Of a stretch of DNA of 27,433 bases, positions 14,568 to 23,207 are shown one piece after another. A program made the position numbers and the translations under genes. Numbering within the stretch: position 1 is the stretch's first letter; each line of letters begins with the position of its first letter. The notes under the pieces were generated by a model, which searched no databases, was not told the DNA's origin, and saw only the letters and a program-made list of their open reading frames with translations. The DNA lies in assembly GCA_030526885.1 (NCBI GenBank), contig JAUNBV010000004.1:1-27433 (forward strand), in the 5' to 3' direction. The stretch is from Syntrophomonadaceae bacterium. Its GTDB lineage: Bacteria > Bacillota > Syntrophomonadia > Syntrophomonadales > Syntrophomonadaceae.

Positions 14568-17435
14568 ATGAAGGACTGCATCATCATCAAGGGCGCCCGC
14601 GAGCATAATCTGAAGAATATCGACGTCACCATCCCGCGCGATAAGCTGGTGGTGTTTACCGGCGTGTCCGGGTCCGGCAAATCCAGCCTGGCATTTGACA
14701 CCATTTACAGCGAAGGCCAGCGCCGCTACGTGGAATCGCTGTCCACCTATGCCCGCCAATTCCTGGGGCAGATGGACAAACCCGATCTCGACTACATCGA
14801 AGGGCTGTCCCCCTCCATCTCCATCGACCAGAAAGGCGCCTCCAACAATCCCCGCTCCACGGTGGGCACCGTCACCGAGATATACGACTACCTGCGCCTG
14901 TTTTTTGCCCGCGTGGGGCGGCCGCACTGCCCGCATTGCCATAAGCCCATCCAGCGCCAGAGCATCGATCAGATCGTCGATTTTATCACCACCCTGCCGG
15001 AGGGCAGCCGCATCAAGGTGCTGGCGCCGGTGGTCAAGGGGCAGAAGGGCGAGCACCGCAAACTGCTGGACAACCTGTTTCGCGACGGCTACGTGCGCGT
15101 GCTGGTGGACAACTATGAATACACCTCCGACGAGGACATCCCGCTGGAAAAAAACGTGCGCCATGATATCAGCGTGGTGGTAGACCGCATCATCATCCGC
15201 GAAGATGTCGGCAGCCGGCTGGCGGAATCGCTGGAGCTGGCCTTTGAACTGGCGGAAGGAGCGGTGGTAGTGCGCTGGCTGCACGAAGACGGCAGCGAGG
15301 AAGACCGCGCCTTCAGCCGCGAATTCTCCTGCCCCGACTGCAACTACAGCCTGCCGGAGCTTTCCCCGCGCATGTTTTCCTTCAACAGCCCCTTTGGGGC
15401 CTGTCCCGATTGCGACGGCCTGGGGGAGCGTCACCGTATCGACCCGGCGCTGGTGTTTGACATGAACCGCAGCCTGGGGGAAGGCGCGGTGCGCCCCTGG
15501 AACACCATTTTTCAGGGCTATTACCGCCAACTGCTGGCCGGCGTGGCGAGCCGCTACCGCATTCCGTTTGACAAACCGTTAAAAGACCTCACCGAAAAAC
15601 AGCTTCATCTCATCATGTACGGCAACGGCGAGGAGCGGTTCGGCATCGCGTATATAAACTCCTACGGCGAGGAAAAGGAACTGCACACCAAATTCGAGGG
15701 CGTCATCAACAACCTAGCCCGCCGCTACTCCGAGACCAAATCCGAATCCTCCCGCGAGGAGCTGGAAAAATACATGAGCAGCACCTTCTGCACCACCTGC
15801 GAGGGCCGCCGCCTGAAGACCGAGGTATTGTGGGTGTTGCTGGGCGGGCGCTCCATCGCCGAGGTCACGTCCCTGTCCATCCGGGAATGCCAGGATTTTT
15901 TCGATAGTCTGGTGCTGGACCAGCGCGAGCAGATCATCGCCCGCCAACTGTTAAAGGAAATCCGGTCCCGCCTGAACTTCCTCATCGACGTGGGGCTGGA
16001 CTACCTCACCCTGAGCCGCCCCGCCGGTTCCCTGTCCGGCGGCGAGGCCCAGCGCATCAGGCTGGCCACCCAGGTGGGCTCCAATCTGGTGGGCGTGCTG
16101 TACGTACTGGATGAACCCAGCATCGGGCTGCATCCCCGCGACAACGACCGCCTGTTAAATACCCTGCGCCGCCTGCGCGATTTGGGCAACACCGTCATCG
16201 TGGTGGAGCATGACGAGGAGACCATGCGCGCCGCCGATTTCATATTGGACATCGGCCCCGGCGCGGGAGTGCACGGCGGCGAAGTGGTGGCCGCCGGCGA
16301 CATTGAGGCCATCAAAGCCGCGCCGCGCTCCATCACCGGGCAATACCTGTGCGGGGTCCGCAGCATAGAAGTGCCGCCCCGGCGCCGCCCCGGCAGCGGA
16401 GCCTTCATCACCATCGAGGGCGCGCAGCATAACAACCTGAAAAACATCGACGTGGCCATCCCGCTGGGCATGATGATAGCCGTTACCGGCGTATCCGGCT
16501 CCGGCAAGAGCAGCCTGATAGAAGAAATCCTCTATCCCGCGCTGATGCAGCACTTCTTCGGCGGCCGCCACAAGCCGGGCCTACACAGGCGCATCACCGG
16601 CATGGACAACATTGAAAAAATCATCAACATCGACCAATCCCCCATCGGGCGCACCCCGCGCTCCAATCCCGCCACCTATACCGGGGTATTCGACGGCATC
16701 CGCAACCTGTTTGCCGAAACCTCCGAATCCCGCATCCGGGGCTACAAGCCGGGGCGGTTCAGCTTCAACGTGCGCGGCGGGCGCTGCGAGGCCTGCACCG
16801 GCGACGGCATCATCCGCATCGAAATGCACTTCCTGCCCGACGTATACATCCCCTGCGAGGTATGCAAGGGCAAGCGCTACAACCGGGAAACGCTGGAAGT
16901 GAAATATAAAGGGAAAACCATCGCCGACGTGCTGGCCATGACCGTCGACGAAGCGGTGGGCTTCTTCGAGCCCGTGCCCAAGATATACCGCAAGATGAAA
17001 GTGCTTAAAGACGTGGGCCTGGGCTACATCCAACTGGGCCAGCCCGCCCCCACCCTGTCAGGCGGCGAAGCCCAGCGGGTAAAGCTCGCCACCGAGCTGT
17101 CCAAGCGCTCCACCGGCAGGAACCTGTATATACTGGATGAACCCACCACCGGGCTGCACAAGGAAGACGTGCGCCACCTGCTGGCCATACTGGACCGCCT
17201 GACCGACGCCGGCAACACCGTGCTCGTCATCGAGCACAACCTGGACGTGATAAAATGCGTCGACCACATCATAGACCTCGGCCCCGAAGGCGGCCGCGCC
17301 GGAGGCCAAGTCATCGCCACCGGTACCCCCGAAGCCCTCGCCGCCTGCGCTTGCTCCCATACCGGTCAGTATCTGCGGCCCGCCCTGCGCCGGGGAGGGG
17401 GCGCGCCGCGCCCGCTGGGTATCGCAAATTGCTGA
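14568..17435 (+). CDS. uvrA: Excinuclease ABC subunit UvrA
   Basis: This 955-residue ABC-type ATPase is full length. It recognises DNA lesions and loads UvrB. The start has an ideal AAGGAGG (14557-14563). Walker A of the first ATPase is at 32-39 (GVSGSGKS) and of the second at 641-648 with K647. Two LSGGEAQR signatures are present, together with the Walker B DEP(S/T)xGL segments. Two zinc modules are intact: C255-x2-C258-x20-C279-x2-C282, and C740-x2-C743-x19-C763-x2-C766, the DNA-contacting one. It most likely shares a transcript with uvrB. The short C-terminal tail after TGQYL is Gly/Arg-rich, as in many homologues. Confidence 0.97.
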   Translation: MKDCIIIKGAREHNLKNIDVTIPRDKLVVFTGVSGSGKSSLAFDTIYSEGQRRYVESLSTYARQFLGQMDKPDLDYIEGLSPSISIDQKGASNNPRSTVGTVTEIYDYLRLFFARVGRPHCPHCHKPIQRQSIDQIVDFITTLPEGSRIKVLAPVVKGQKGEHRKLLDNLFRDGYVRVLVDNYEYTSDEDIPLEKNVRHDISVVVDRIIIREDVGSRLAESLELAFELAEGAVVVRWLHEDGSEEDRAFSREFSCPDCNYSLPELSPRMFSFNSPFGACPDCDGLGERHRIDPALVFDMNRSLGEGAVRPWNTIFQGYYRQLLAGVASRYRIPFDKPLKDLTEKQLHLIMYGNGEERFGIAYINSYGEEKELHTKFEGVINNLARRYSETKSESSREELEKYMSSTFCTTCEGRRLKTEVLWVLLGGRSIAEVTSLSIRECQDFFDSLVLDQREQIIARQLLKEIRSRLNFLIDVGLDYLTLSRPAGSLSGGEAQRIRLATQVGSNLVGVLYVLDEPSIGLHPRDNDRLLNTLRRLRDLGNTVIVVEHDEETMRAADFILDIGPGAGVHGGEVVAAGDIEAIKAAPRSITGQYLCGVRSIEVPPRRRPGSGAFITIEGAQHNNLKNIDVAIPLGMMIAVTGVSGSGKSSLIEEILYPALMQHFFGGRHKPGLHRRITGMDNIEKIINIDQSPIGRTPRSNPATYTGVFDGIRNLFAETSESRIRGYKPGRFSFNVRGGRCEACTGDGIIRIEMHFLPDVYIPCEVCKGKRYNRETLEVKYKGKTIADVLAMTVDEAVGFFEPVPKIYRKMKVLKDVGLGYIQLGQPAPTLSGGEAQRVKLATELSKRSTGRNLYILDEPTTGLHKEDVRHLLAILDRLTDAGNTVLVIEHNLDVIKCVDHIIDLGPEGGRAGGQVIATGTPEALAACACSHTGQYLRPALRRGGGAPRPLGIANC

Positions 17436-17478
17436 TCGCTTTGGGGATCCGGGTTCTGGGGTCTGGGGTCAGGGGGCG

Positions 17479-17513
17479 GGCGCCGCTTGTCACCCCTACG
17501 GGGTGTGAGCGCC
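17479..17513. terminator. GC-rich hairpin between convergent uvrA and the repeat-protein gene
   Basis: CACCCC and GGGGTG form a tight inner stem, flanked by GGCGC-x-GCT and AGC-GCC outer arms with small mismatches. No T-run follows on either strand, so termination efficiency is uncertain. It begins a few bases after the minus-strand stop codon. The left flank (17440-17478) is rich in CTGGGGT-like words. Confidence 0.4.
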
Positions 17514-17518
17514 TGCGG

Positions 17519-20500
17519 TTATGGCCCTGGGGCGGACTTGGTGATGTAGTAGTATACAGGATTATCCGTATCCGGGTGCGGTTGGGGGGTCAATCCTGAA
17601 ACGTGGTCGGTATCATCACAAGGAGTGAAAACTGCGTCAATAGTATCATCTACATGAGTGCAAAAGGCTCCGAGAGTTTCTGTATCCTCGTTATGACTAT
17701 AGCTGATAAGCGTACCCGCAGTGAAGTTAAAAGTGCCGGTCCCACTTGTATCACTAGATACCAGAATAACGGAATGGCTGCCGCCGGTGGCGTTGCTGAT
17801 TACTGTGCCGCTGGAGGTTGCCCCTTCCGCGCGTGTCATAGTAAATGTGCTGCCGATACTAATATACACCCCACCCTGTGAACTCTCTATCGTGCCGCCG
17901 GTCATGGTCGATGTGCCGCTGTTGTACACGCCGTGCGCGCTCCCGCCCTCGGTGGTGGCTTTAATGGCGCCATCGTTCATGATAAAATTGCCAACGTTGT
18001 TATTCACGCCGACTGCCTGCCCGTTTTTTGCGGTGGCGGTGACGGTACCTTTATTCATAGTAAACGTGCCGTTAGAACTGCGCACGCCTTGTGCGCTCGC
18101 CACCGTGATGCCGTTGGTGGCGGAATGTATCTCGCCGCCGTTCATGGAAAATGTGCCGTAGTTGTCCACGCCGTAGGAGCTCCCCGTCGTGCCCTCGGCG
18201 GTGGCGGTGATGGTGCTGTTACTATTTGTGGTAAATGTGCTGGTGTTCCACACGCCGTAGGCGGCTCCACCCTCGGCGGTGGCGGTGGCTTCGATGGTGC
18301 CTTTCTCCATAGTAAACGTGCCGTTATAGCTGTACACGCCGTAGGCCGTCTTGTCTGCGGCGGTGGCGGTGGCGGTGATAGTGCCGCTTTCCATGATAAA
18401 CTCAGCATTGGCTTCCTCGTTGTGGTTGTGCACGCCGACCGCATTTTCGTCCGTTGCGGCGGCGGTGACTGAACTGTTCCCGGTCATGGTAAACTTATCA
18501 AGGTTTTCCACGCCGGTTGCAGTTCCGCTCGCGGTGGCGGTGGCGGTGGCGGTGATGTTTCCGCCGTTCATGGTAAACTCAGCATTGGCGCCATCACCCT
18601 CGTTGTGGTTGCGCACGCCGGTCGCTCCTGTTGCGCCCTCGGCGGTGATGGTGTTTGTGTCGCCGGTCATGGTAAAACTGGCCTGGTTATGCACGCCGTA
18701 GGCGTTCCCGCTTGTGGAGCTGGCTTTGATGTTTCCACCGTTCATGGTAAGTGTGCCGCCATTACTGTTAATATTACCCACTCCGTACTGTGAGCTCTCT
18801 ATCGTGCCGCCGTTCATGGTAAATGTATTGCCGTTCCACGCGCCGTAGACCGTCGGGCCTGCGGCGGCGTTGGCGGTGATTTTGCCGGCTTTCATGGTAA
18901 ATATGCCGCTATCGCTATACACGCCGTATATCGTCCCGCTCTCGGCGGTGGCGGCGGTGGTGGAAACTATGCTGCCGCCCTCCATGATAAATGTGGCGCT
19001 GCTGCACACGCCGTGGGCGCTCGCTACCCCGGCGGTGGCGGTGGCGGTGGCTTTGATGGCGCCGCCTGTCATCGTAAAGGTGGCTGTGGCTGGGTCGTTG
19101 TCTTGTGAGCCATTGTAAACGCCGTATACGCCTAGTATATGCAGATCGCTGTAAAACCACTCAGAGCCAGAGCCCGTGGCGGTGACGGAGCTGGTATCGT
19201 TCATGGTAAACACGCCCCCGTTCCCCGCTGCATTGTTCGCGCGCATATTGAACACCCCGAGCGCGTTTCCGTTCGCGGCGGTGGCGGTGACGGCGCTGGT
19301 ATTGTTCATGGTAAACGTGTGGCGGTTGTCCACGCCGACCGCAGCCCCGCCCTCGGCGGTGGCCTTGATGTTTCCGCCGTTCATGGTAAGTGTGCCGTTC
19401 GTAAAGTTTCTCACGCCGAAAGCAGTCTCGCCCGCTGTGGTGGCTTCGATGGCGCCGCCGTTCATGTTGAATGAGCCGTCGTTGTGCACGCCGTAGGCGA
19501 CCCCGTCCGAGCCGCTGGCTTCGGCTATGATGGCGCTCTGGCCGCCCATGGTAAATGTGCCGCCTTCTTTGTTTTCCACGCCGATAGCGAACCCCTGCTC
19601 CTCCGCAGCGGTGGCGGTGGCGGTGATGGTCGGGGCGTCGTCTCCGGCGTCGGCCACGCCCATCGTAAAGGTGCCGCTTTTGTTGAACACGCCGTATACG
19701 CCGGTGGTTCCTGTGAGGTCGTTTGTTGTCGTACCTTCGCCCGTGGCGGAGATCTTGCTGGCGCCGCTCATGGTAAACGACCCGCCATCGCTGAACACGC
19801 CGATCGCGTTCACGTCCTCAGCGGTGGCGGTGATCTCTCCGCCGGTCATGGTCATTTTGCCCATATTCACGATGGCGGCCCGTAAAACTTCTCCGCCAAT
19901 AATCGCGCCGGTTTCGATAGTCAGGGTGCCGCCCGCGTTGTTGGTGATAAGGGCGCCCTCCGCCGGCACGGCGTTAATAGTGCCGCTGATGGTCATGGTA
20001 CCATTATTGATTATGGAACCGCTGCCCGCTACCTGACCGCTGATGGTCATGGTACCGTTTTCTGTATTGACGATGGAACCGCTGCCGTATATGGCGCCGT
20101 CGTTGTGGTTGAAGCTGTTGGGTGAGTTGTTGGTTATAGTGCCGTCGTTTTCTATGTTGCCGGAATTGTTTACCGTGCCGTTGATGGTCAGGGATTGCCC
20201 GGCGGCAATCGTTGTCCGTACCCCAGGCTCCAGCGTCAGCGTACGGCCTTCCGGTATCTCCAGAGCAGCATCGTCGCCTTCGCCAAAAAGAAGACCGGAC
20301 TCCACCGTGGTGTTGTCAATGGCCACCTCCACGTTGCCTGTTTGCAGAGCTTGAGTCACTGCCGAAAAAGGTATGCCATCTGGTGTGGCGTAAAGGCGGG
20401 TAACGGCGGGGGAAGATGATCCGCCGCCCCCGCCGCCGCTGGGGGGTTCTTCCGTAAACAGGGGGTCTATATCTTCGTCGACCACGTCATTTTTGATGTC

Positions 20501-21283
20501 TTGTTCGATCTGTTCCTGTTGTTCTTTATCGGCCTGCTGGTCGGCGGACAGTTTTTCCTCGGCGTCGCCGATGATGACGGGCACCGACAGCTCGGTCTGC
20601 TCGGTTATCTGCTGCTGCAGGGCTTCGTCATTAGCCACTTCCACCGCGGCGAAGCCGTCCACTTCGTCTTCGGTCAAATCGGTGATGGTGACTTCGGTGC
20701 TTTCGGTCCCGTCTTCCTCCTGAATGACGTTGACCTCGGCTTTTTGCCCCGCGCTTATGGTGGCGGTGCGCTGCGTTCCGCTGCGGTCGGTGTAGTTTAC
20801 GGTCACGCTGCCGGTCAAGAGGTAGATTTCGGCGGTGGTTTCGTCGATGACGCTCACCACGCCGCTGGTGCCGCGCACGCCGGTGACCATGGTGGAGGTG
20901 CGGATATTAAGGGTTTCGTCGTGTTTGAGGGGGGCGCTGACGTTGAAGAAGATTTCGCCGGCGGCGAGGTTTACTTCCAGCTTTTTGCCGGACTGCCGGA
21001 CTTGGGCTTTGCTGTTGGCGTCCATCTTGGCGGCTTTGGTGTCGTCCAGGCTCAGGTAGGCGTAGCTGGCCATGCCGGTGGTGACCTGATGGCCGCTGTA
21101 GAGCTTCATGCCTTCGAGGATGCTGACATCGGCGCCGTTTGCGCTGCTCACGCTCACAGCCTCGCCGTCGGTTTTCTCCAGCCGCAGGGTGGCGGCGGTA
21201 TTATCCTTGGCGGCCAAGGCCGCGCCACCGCCTGAGGCCAGCACGAAAACGGCCAGCAATACAGCGATAAGCAGTTTCTTCAT
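17519..21283 (-). CDS. Secreted FecR-domain protein with ~25 beta-solenoid repeats
   Basis: This 1254-residue protein starts at the ATG at 21283 after AAGGAGG; the frame continues upstream but lacks a signal peptide there. Residues 1-25 form a signal peptide ending ALAA. Residues ~31-185 are a FecR domain with the hallmark TSTMVTGVRGTSG (130-142). Residues ~186-280 are acidic and Gln-rich, then comes a run of six glycines (283-288). Residues ~345-1196 are repeats of about 29 residues, FTMNGGxIxATAxxGxAxGVxN, typical of a right-handed beta-solenoid such as adhesins and polysaccharide-binding proteins. The 58-residue tail has two cysteines and no LPXTG motif, S-layer domain or membrane helix. 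No sigma factor or TonB partner is nearby, so this FecR domain is not acting as a classical signalling protein. Function is unknown; an extracellular adhesin or matrix role is likely. Confidence 0.85.
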   Translation of the reverse strand: MKKLLIAVLLAVFVLASGGGAALAAKDNTAATLRLEKTDGEAVSVSSANGADVSILEGMKLYSGHQVTTGMASYAYLSLDDTKAAKMDANSKAQVRQSGKKLEVNLAAGEIFFNVSAPLKHDETLNIRTSTMVTGVRGTSGVVSVIDETTAEIYLLTGSVTVNYTDRSGTQRTATISAGQKAEVNVIQEEDGTESTEVTITDLTEDEVDGFAAVEVANDEALQQQITEQTELSVPVIIGDAEEKLSADQQADKEQQEQIEQDIKNDVVDEDIDPLFTEEPPSGGGGGGSSSPAVTRLYATPDGIPFSAVTQALQTGNVEVAIDNTTVESGLLFGEGDDAALEIPEGRTLTLEPGVRTTIAAGQSLTINGTVNNSGNIENDGTITNNSPNSFNHNDGAIYGSGSIVNTENGTMTISGQVAGSGSIINNGTMTISGTINAVPAEGALITNNAGGTLTIETGAIIGGEVLRAAIVNMGKMTMTGGEITATAEDVNAIGVFSDGGSFTMSGASKISATGEGTTTNDLTGTTGVYGVFNKSGTFTMGVADAGDDAPTITATATAAEEQGFAIGVENKEGGTFTMGGQSAIIAEASGSDGVAYGVHNDGSFNMNGGAIEATTAGETAFGVRNFTNGTLTMNGGNIKATAEGGAAVGVDNRHTFTMNNTSAVTATAANGNALGVFNMRANNAAGNGGVFTMNDTSSVTATGSGSEWFYSDLHILGVYGVYNGSQDNDPATATFTMTGGAIKATATATAGVASAHGVCSSATFIMEGGSIVSTTAATAESGTIYGVYSDSGIFTMKAGKITANAAAGPTVYGAWNGNTFTMNGGTIESSQYGVGNINSNGGTLTMNGGNIKASSTSGNAYGVHNQASFTMTGDTNTITAEGATGATGVRNHNEGDGANAEFTMNGGNITATATATASGTATGVENLDKFTMTGNSSVTAAATDENAVGVHNHNEEANAEFIMESGTITATATAADKTAYGVYSYNGTFTMEKGTIEATATAEGGAAYGVWNTSTFTTNSNSTITATAEGTTGSSYGVDNYGTFSMNGGEIHSATNGITVASAQGVRSSNGTFTMNKGTVTATAKNGQAVGVNNNVGNFIMNDGAIKATTEGGSAHGVYNSGTSTMTGGTIESSQGGVYISIGSTFTMTRAEGATSSGTVISNATGGSHSVILVSSDTSGTGTFNFTAGTLISYSHNEDTETLGAFCTHVDDTIDAVFTPCDDTDHVSGLTPQPHPDTDNPVYYYITKSAPGP
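17698..19860 (-). repeat. Protein-coding tandem repeat array (~25 units of ~86 bases)
   Basis: The units are imperfect and encode FTM-(N/T)GG-x-I-x-ATA...GV-x-N. On the plus strand, recurring words are CCGCCGTTCATGGTAAA and CGGTGGCGGTGATG, set apart by variable lengths. Units range from about 22 to 45 residues. The copies are diverged rather than identical, so the array is old, although some neighbours share long words. Confidence 0.85.
18531..18554. repeat. Hexanucleotide tandem repeat (GCGGTG)x4
   Basis: There are four perfect GCGGTG copies in a row, coding Ala-Thr dipeptides in the minus-strand gene. Three-copy versions occur at 18360-18377, 19032-19049 and 19608-19625. Because the unit is six bases, slippage would change protein length without a frameshift. 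Confidence 0.85.
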
Positions 21284-21431
21284 AACGCTTTTCCTCCTTA
21301 TACCTAAAGCCCGATGCTGTAATGCCACCAACCGCGCCGGGCGGATATATCTTCTAACCTTACAAATTTCGCCATAGATAGTCACTTTTCCTGCCGGCAG
21401 GGTGAAAATATTCAGTTATTTCGACGCGTTT

Positions 21432-21495
21432 GCAAATAGCGGTTAGCGCTTCGCGGGCGCGAAGCGCAGCAGATAGCGGCTAGCAAATAGCGGCT
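21432..21495. repeat. Three 13-base repeats around a perfect hairpin
   Basis: The word GCARATAGCGGYT occurs at 21432-21444, 21469-21481 and 21483-21495, all in direct orientation. Between the first two is a perfect hairpin, GCGCTTCGC (21446-21454) and GCGAAGCGC (21459-21467), with a 4-base loop. It lies between the repeat-protein start and the mntP stop and is followed by no T-run. It could be a small intergenic repeat element. Confidence 0.6.
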
Positions 21496-21514
21496 GGGGT
21501 AGGCGCTGCGGGAT

Positions 21515-22084
21515 TTACCCCCATATGCCCAGGTGCTCCAGCAATATTTTCACGCCGATGAGGATGAGCACGGCGCCGCCGAAGATTTCGGCCTTGCTTT
21601 TGTATCTGATGCCGAAGCGGTGGCCGATAATGACGCCGGCCAAGGCGATGGCAAAGGTGATGATGCCGATGAGGGCCACGGCGGGCAGGATGGCGGTCTG
21701 TAAAAAGGCCAGGGTGATGCCTACCGCCAGGGCGTCGATGCTGGTGGCTACGGACAGGAGCAGCAGTTCCTTTACATCCAGGATGCTGATTTGGGGGCCG
21801 GGATCGTGGTCGTATTTAAGGGCTTCCATTATCATTTTGCCGCCGATGAACAGCAGCAGGGCGAAGGCTATCCAGTGGTCTATATTAACGATATAGCGCT
21901 CGAACTGCTTGCCCAAAAGCCAGCCGAGCAGAGGCATGAGGGCCTGAAAGCCGCCGAAGAATACCGCTATGATGGCGGCGTGGCGGTAGTTCAGCTCCCG
22001 CATTTTCAGGCCCTTGCACAGCGCTACGGCAAAGGCGTCCATCGCCAGCCCGATGGCTATCAGCGTCAGTTCCAATATCCCCAT
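21515..22084 (-). CDS. mntP: Manganese efflux pump MntP
   Basis: This 189-residue membrane protein has about six helices and exports Mn(II). The two conserved aspartate motifs are D16 in LAMDAFAVAL and D117 in ATSIDALAVG, at the positions expected for the family. The frame extends eight codons upstream to a TTG at 22108, but the ATG at 22084 has GGAG at 22093-22096 and gives the usual length. The 60-base gap upstream is too short for a yybP-ykoY manganese riboswitch and none is visible, so it is probably expressed with the genes before it. It is the last gene of a five-gene leftward run. Confidence 0.93.
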   Translation of the reverse strand: MGILELTLIAIGLAMDAFAVALCKGLKMRELNYRHAAIIAVFFGGFQALMPLLGWLLGKQFERYIVNIDHWIAFALLLFIGGKMIMEALKYDHDPGPQISILDVKELLLLSVATSIDALAVGITLAFLQTAILPAVALIGIITFAIALAGVIIGHRFGIRYKSKAEIFGGAVLILIGVKILLEHLGIWG

Positions 22085-22144
22085 CAAACCCACTCCATGA
22101 CGGCGCAATAATACCCATCAATATAGCGGCAGGAAGGCGTTTTG

Positions 22145-23185
22145 TCAAGCTTCGCCCTGCTCGCCGGCGGTCATGGCGGATTTGAGGGCGTCGATGCGGG
22201 GGATGACCACGGGGTCCAGCCCGTAGCCTTTGGCCAGATAGTAGCTGGCGTAATCGCCCAGATATATGAGGGAAAACAGGCGGCTTAGGGGGTCATGCCC
22301 GCGCGCGGGAACTTCGACCACGGAGTGGATGCGGCTTTCCACCAGGGCGCGGGTGATGTCCATGCGCTTCTGCAAGCGGGGCGGGTCGTCGGGATCGCGC
22401 AGCAGGATGAGCACGATGCGCTGCAATATTTCCTCCGGCAGGTCAAAGCCCATGATTTCGTTGTGGTCCAGTTCGGGCAGGGTGTTGTGCCAGGCGGGGA
22501 TTTTGGCGTTTTCGTTGAATTGCGCCTTCCAGCGCCGGGCCACCGCTTCGGTGGTGCCGGTGCAGCCCCAGATGAGGGGAAGCTGCCCTTGCAGGCTGCG
22601 GGCCAGCGCGCGGGCGGGATTGTAGCGCACTTCGTTTTCCGGCACCAGTTCGGGCCGCATTTCTTCCAGCATTTCCGCGGTGGCGCGGATATCCTTTCTC
22701 ATGCCGCACAGCAGCCCGATTTCCTCGAGGGCCAGGGCCAGGGAGGCGAACAGCCAGCCCAACGCGGCGCGGGGCATCAGGCTGCCGGGCACCGATATCA
22801 GCGCGTCGCCGTTTTTTTGCGCCAGCCGGGTCAGCTCGCCGCCGGAGCTGATGACCACGCGGAGGCATCCGCGCTCAACGGCAGCGTGATAGGCGGACAG
22901 GGTTTCCTCCGTGTTGCCGGAATAGCTTACCGCGCACACCAGCGTGTCGGCATCGGCCCATGCGGGCAGGCCGTAGCTGCGGTGTACCAGCAGCGGGCAG
23001 GGGGCCTGCTGGGCGGCGGCGGTGCTGAGTATGTCGCCGCCGATGGCGGAGCCGCCCATGGCGCATATTAGTACCGCATTATATTTAACATGGTGATACT
23101 GGGGGGGCAGGTCGATGGACAAGCACATACTGCCGCGAAGCTGTTCCGGCATTTCGTGCAGCCATACGGACATGGGGTCGAACAT
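22145..23185 (-). CDS. Bifunctional phosphoglucose/phosphomannose isomerase
   Basis: This 346-residue protein has tandem SIS (sugar isomerase) folds. Landmarks of the bifunctional PGI/PMI family are AMGGSAIGGD (~42-51), the phosphate-binding loop VSYSGNTEET (~86-95), and the catalytic stretch QFNENAKIP followed by LPELDHNEI, in which the glutamate and histidine are retained. It interconverts glucose-6-phosphate or mannose-6-phosphate with fructose-6-phosphate. It sits 22 bases after a ROK sugar kinase, which would supply its substrate. AAAGGA precedes the ATG. The family is common in archaea and some bacteria, and a separate classical PGI could exist elsewhere in the genome. Confidence 0.9.
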   Translation of the reverse strand: MFDPMSVWLHEMPEQLRGSMCLSIDLPPQYHHVKYNAVLICAMGGSAIGGDILSTAAAQQAPCPLLVHRSYGLPAWADADTLVCAVSYSGNTEETLSAYHAAVERGCLRVVISSGGELTRLAQKNGDALISVPGSLMPRAALGWLFASLALALEEIGLLCGMRKDIRATAEMLEEMRPELVPENEVRYNPARALARSLQGQLPLIWGCTGTTEAVARRWKAQFNENAKIPAWHNTLPELDHNEIMGFDLPEEILQRIVLILLRDPDDPPRLQKRMDITRALVESRIHSVVEVPARGHDPLSRLFSLIYLGDYASYYLAKGYGLDPVVIPRIDALKSAMTAGEQGEA

Positions 23186-23207
23186 GGTATCATCCTTTCC
23201 TGACGGC

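Noticed and set aside
13318..15530. Long antisense open frames opposite uvrB and uvrA (394 and 328 residues)
   Set aside because: They are shadows of high-GC coding sequence: the opposite strand has intact, well-known families with good ribosome binding sites, while these have low-complexity composition and no motif.
17698..19860. Possible CRISPR array because of many regularly recurring words
   Set aside because: The repeats are imperfect, in frame, encode a regular protein motif, and have no constant repeat length or unique spacers; no cas genes are present.
20501..21235. 244-residue plus-strand frame in the FecR region
   Set aside because: It is a Gly/Val/Phe-rich shadow of the minus-strand gene, which has a signal peptide, a FecR domain and a strong ribosome binding site.
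21284..21420. Cyclic-di-GMP riboswitch in the leader of the surface-protein gene
   Set aside because: A GCCCG/CGGGC pairing is present, but the conserved GEMM core sequences are not.
22085..22144. yybP-ykoY manganese riboswitch before mntP
   Set aside because: The gap is only 60 bases and shows none of the expected stem-loop structure.
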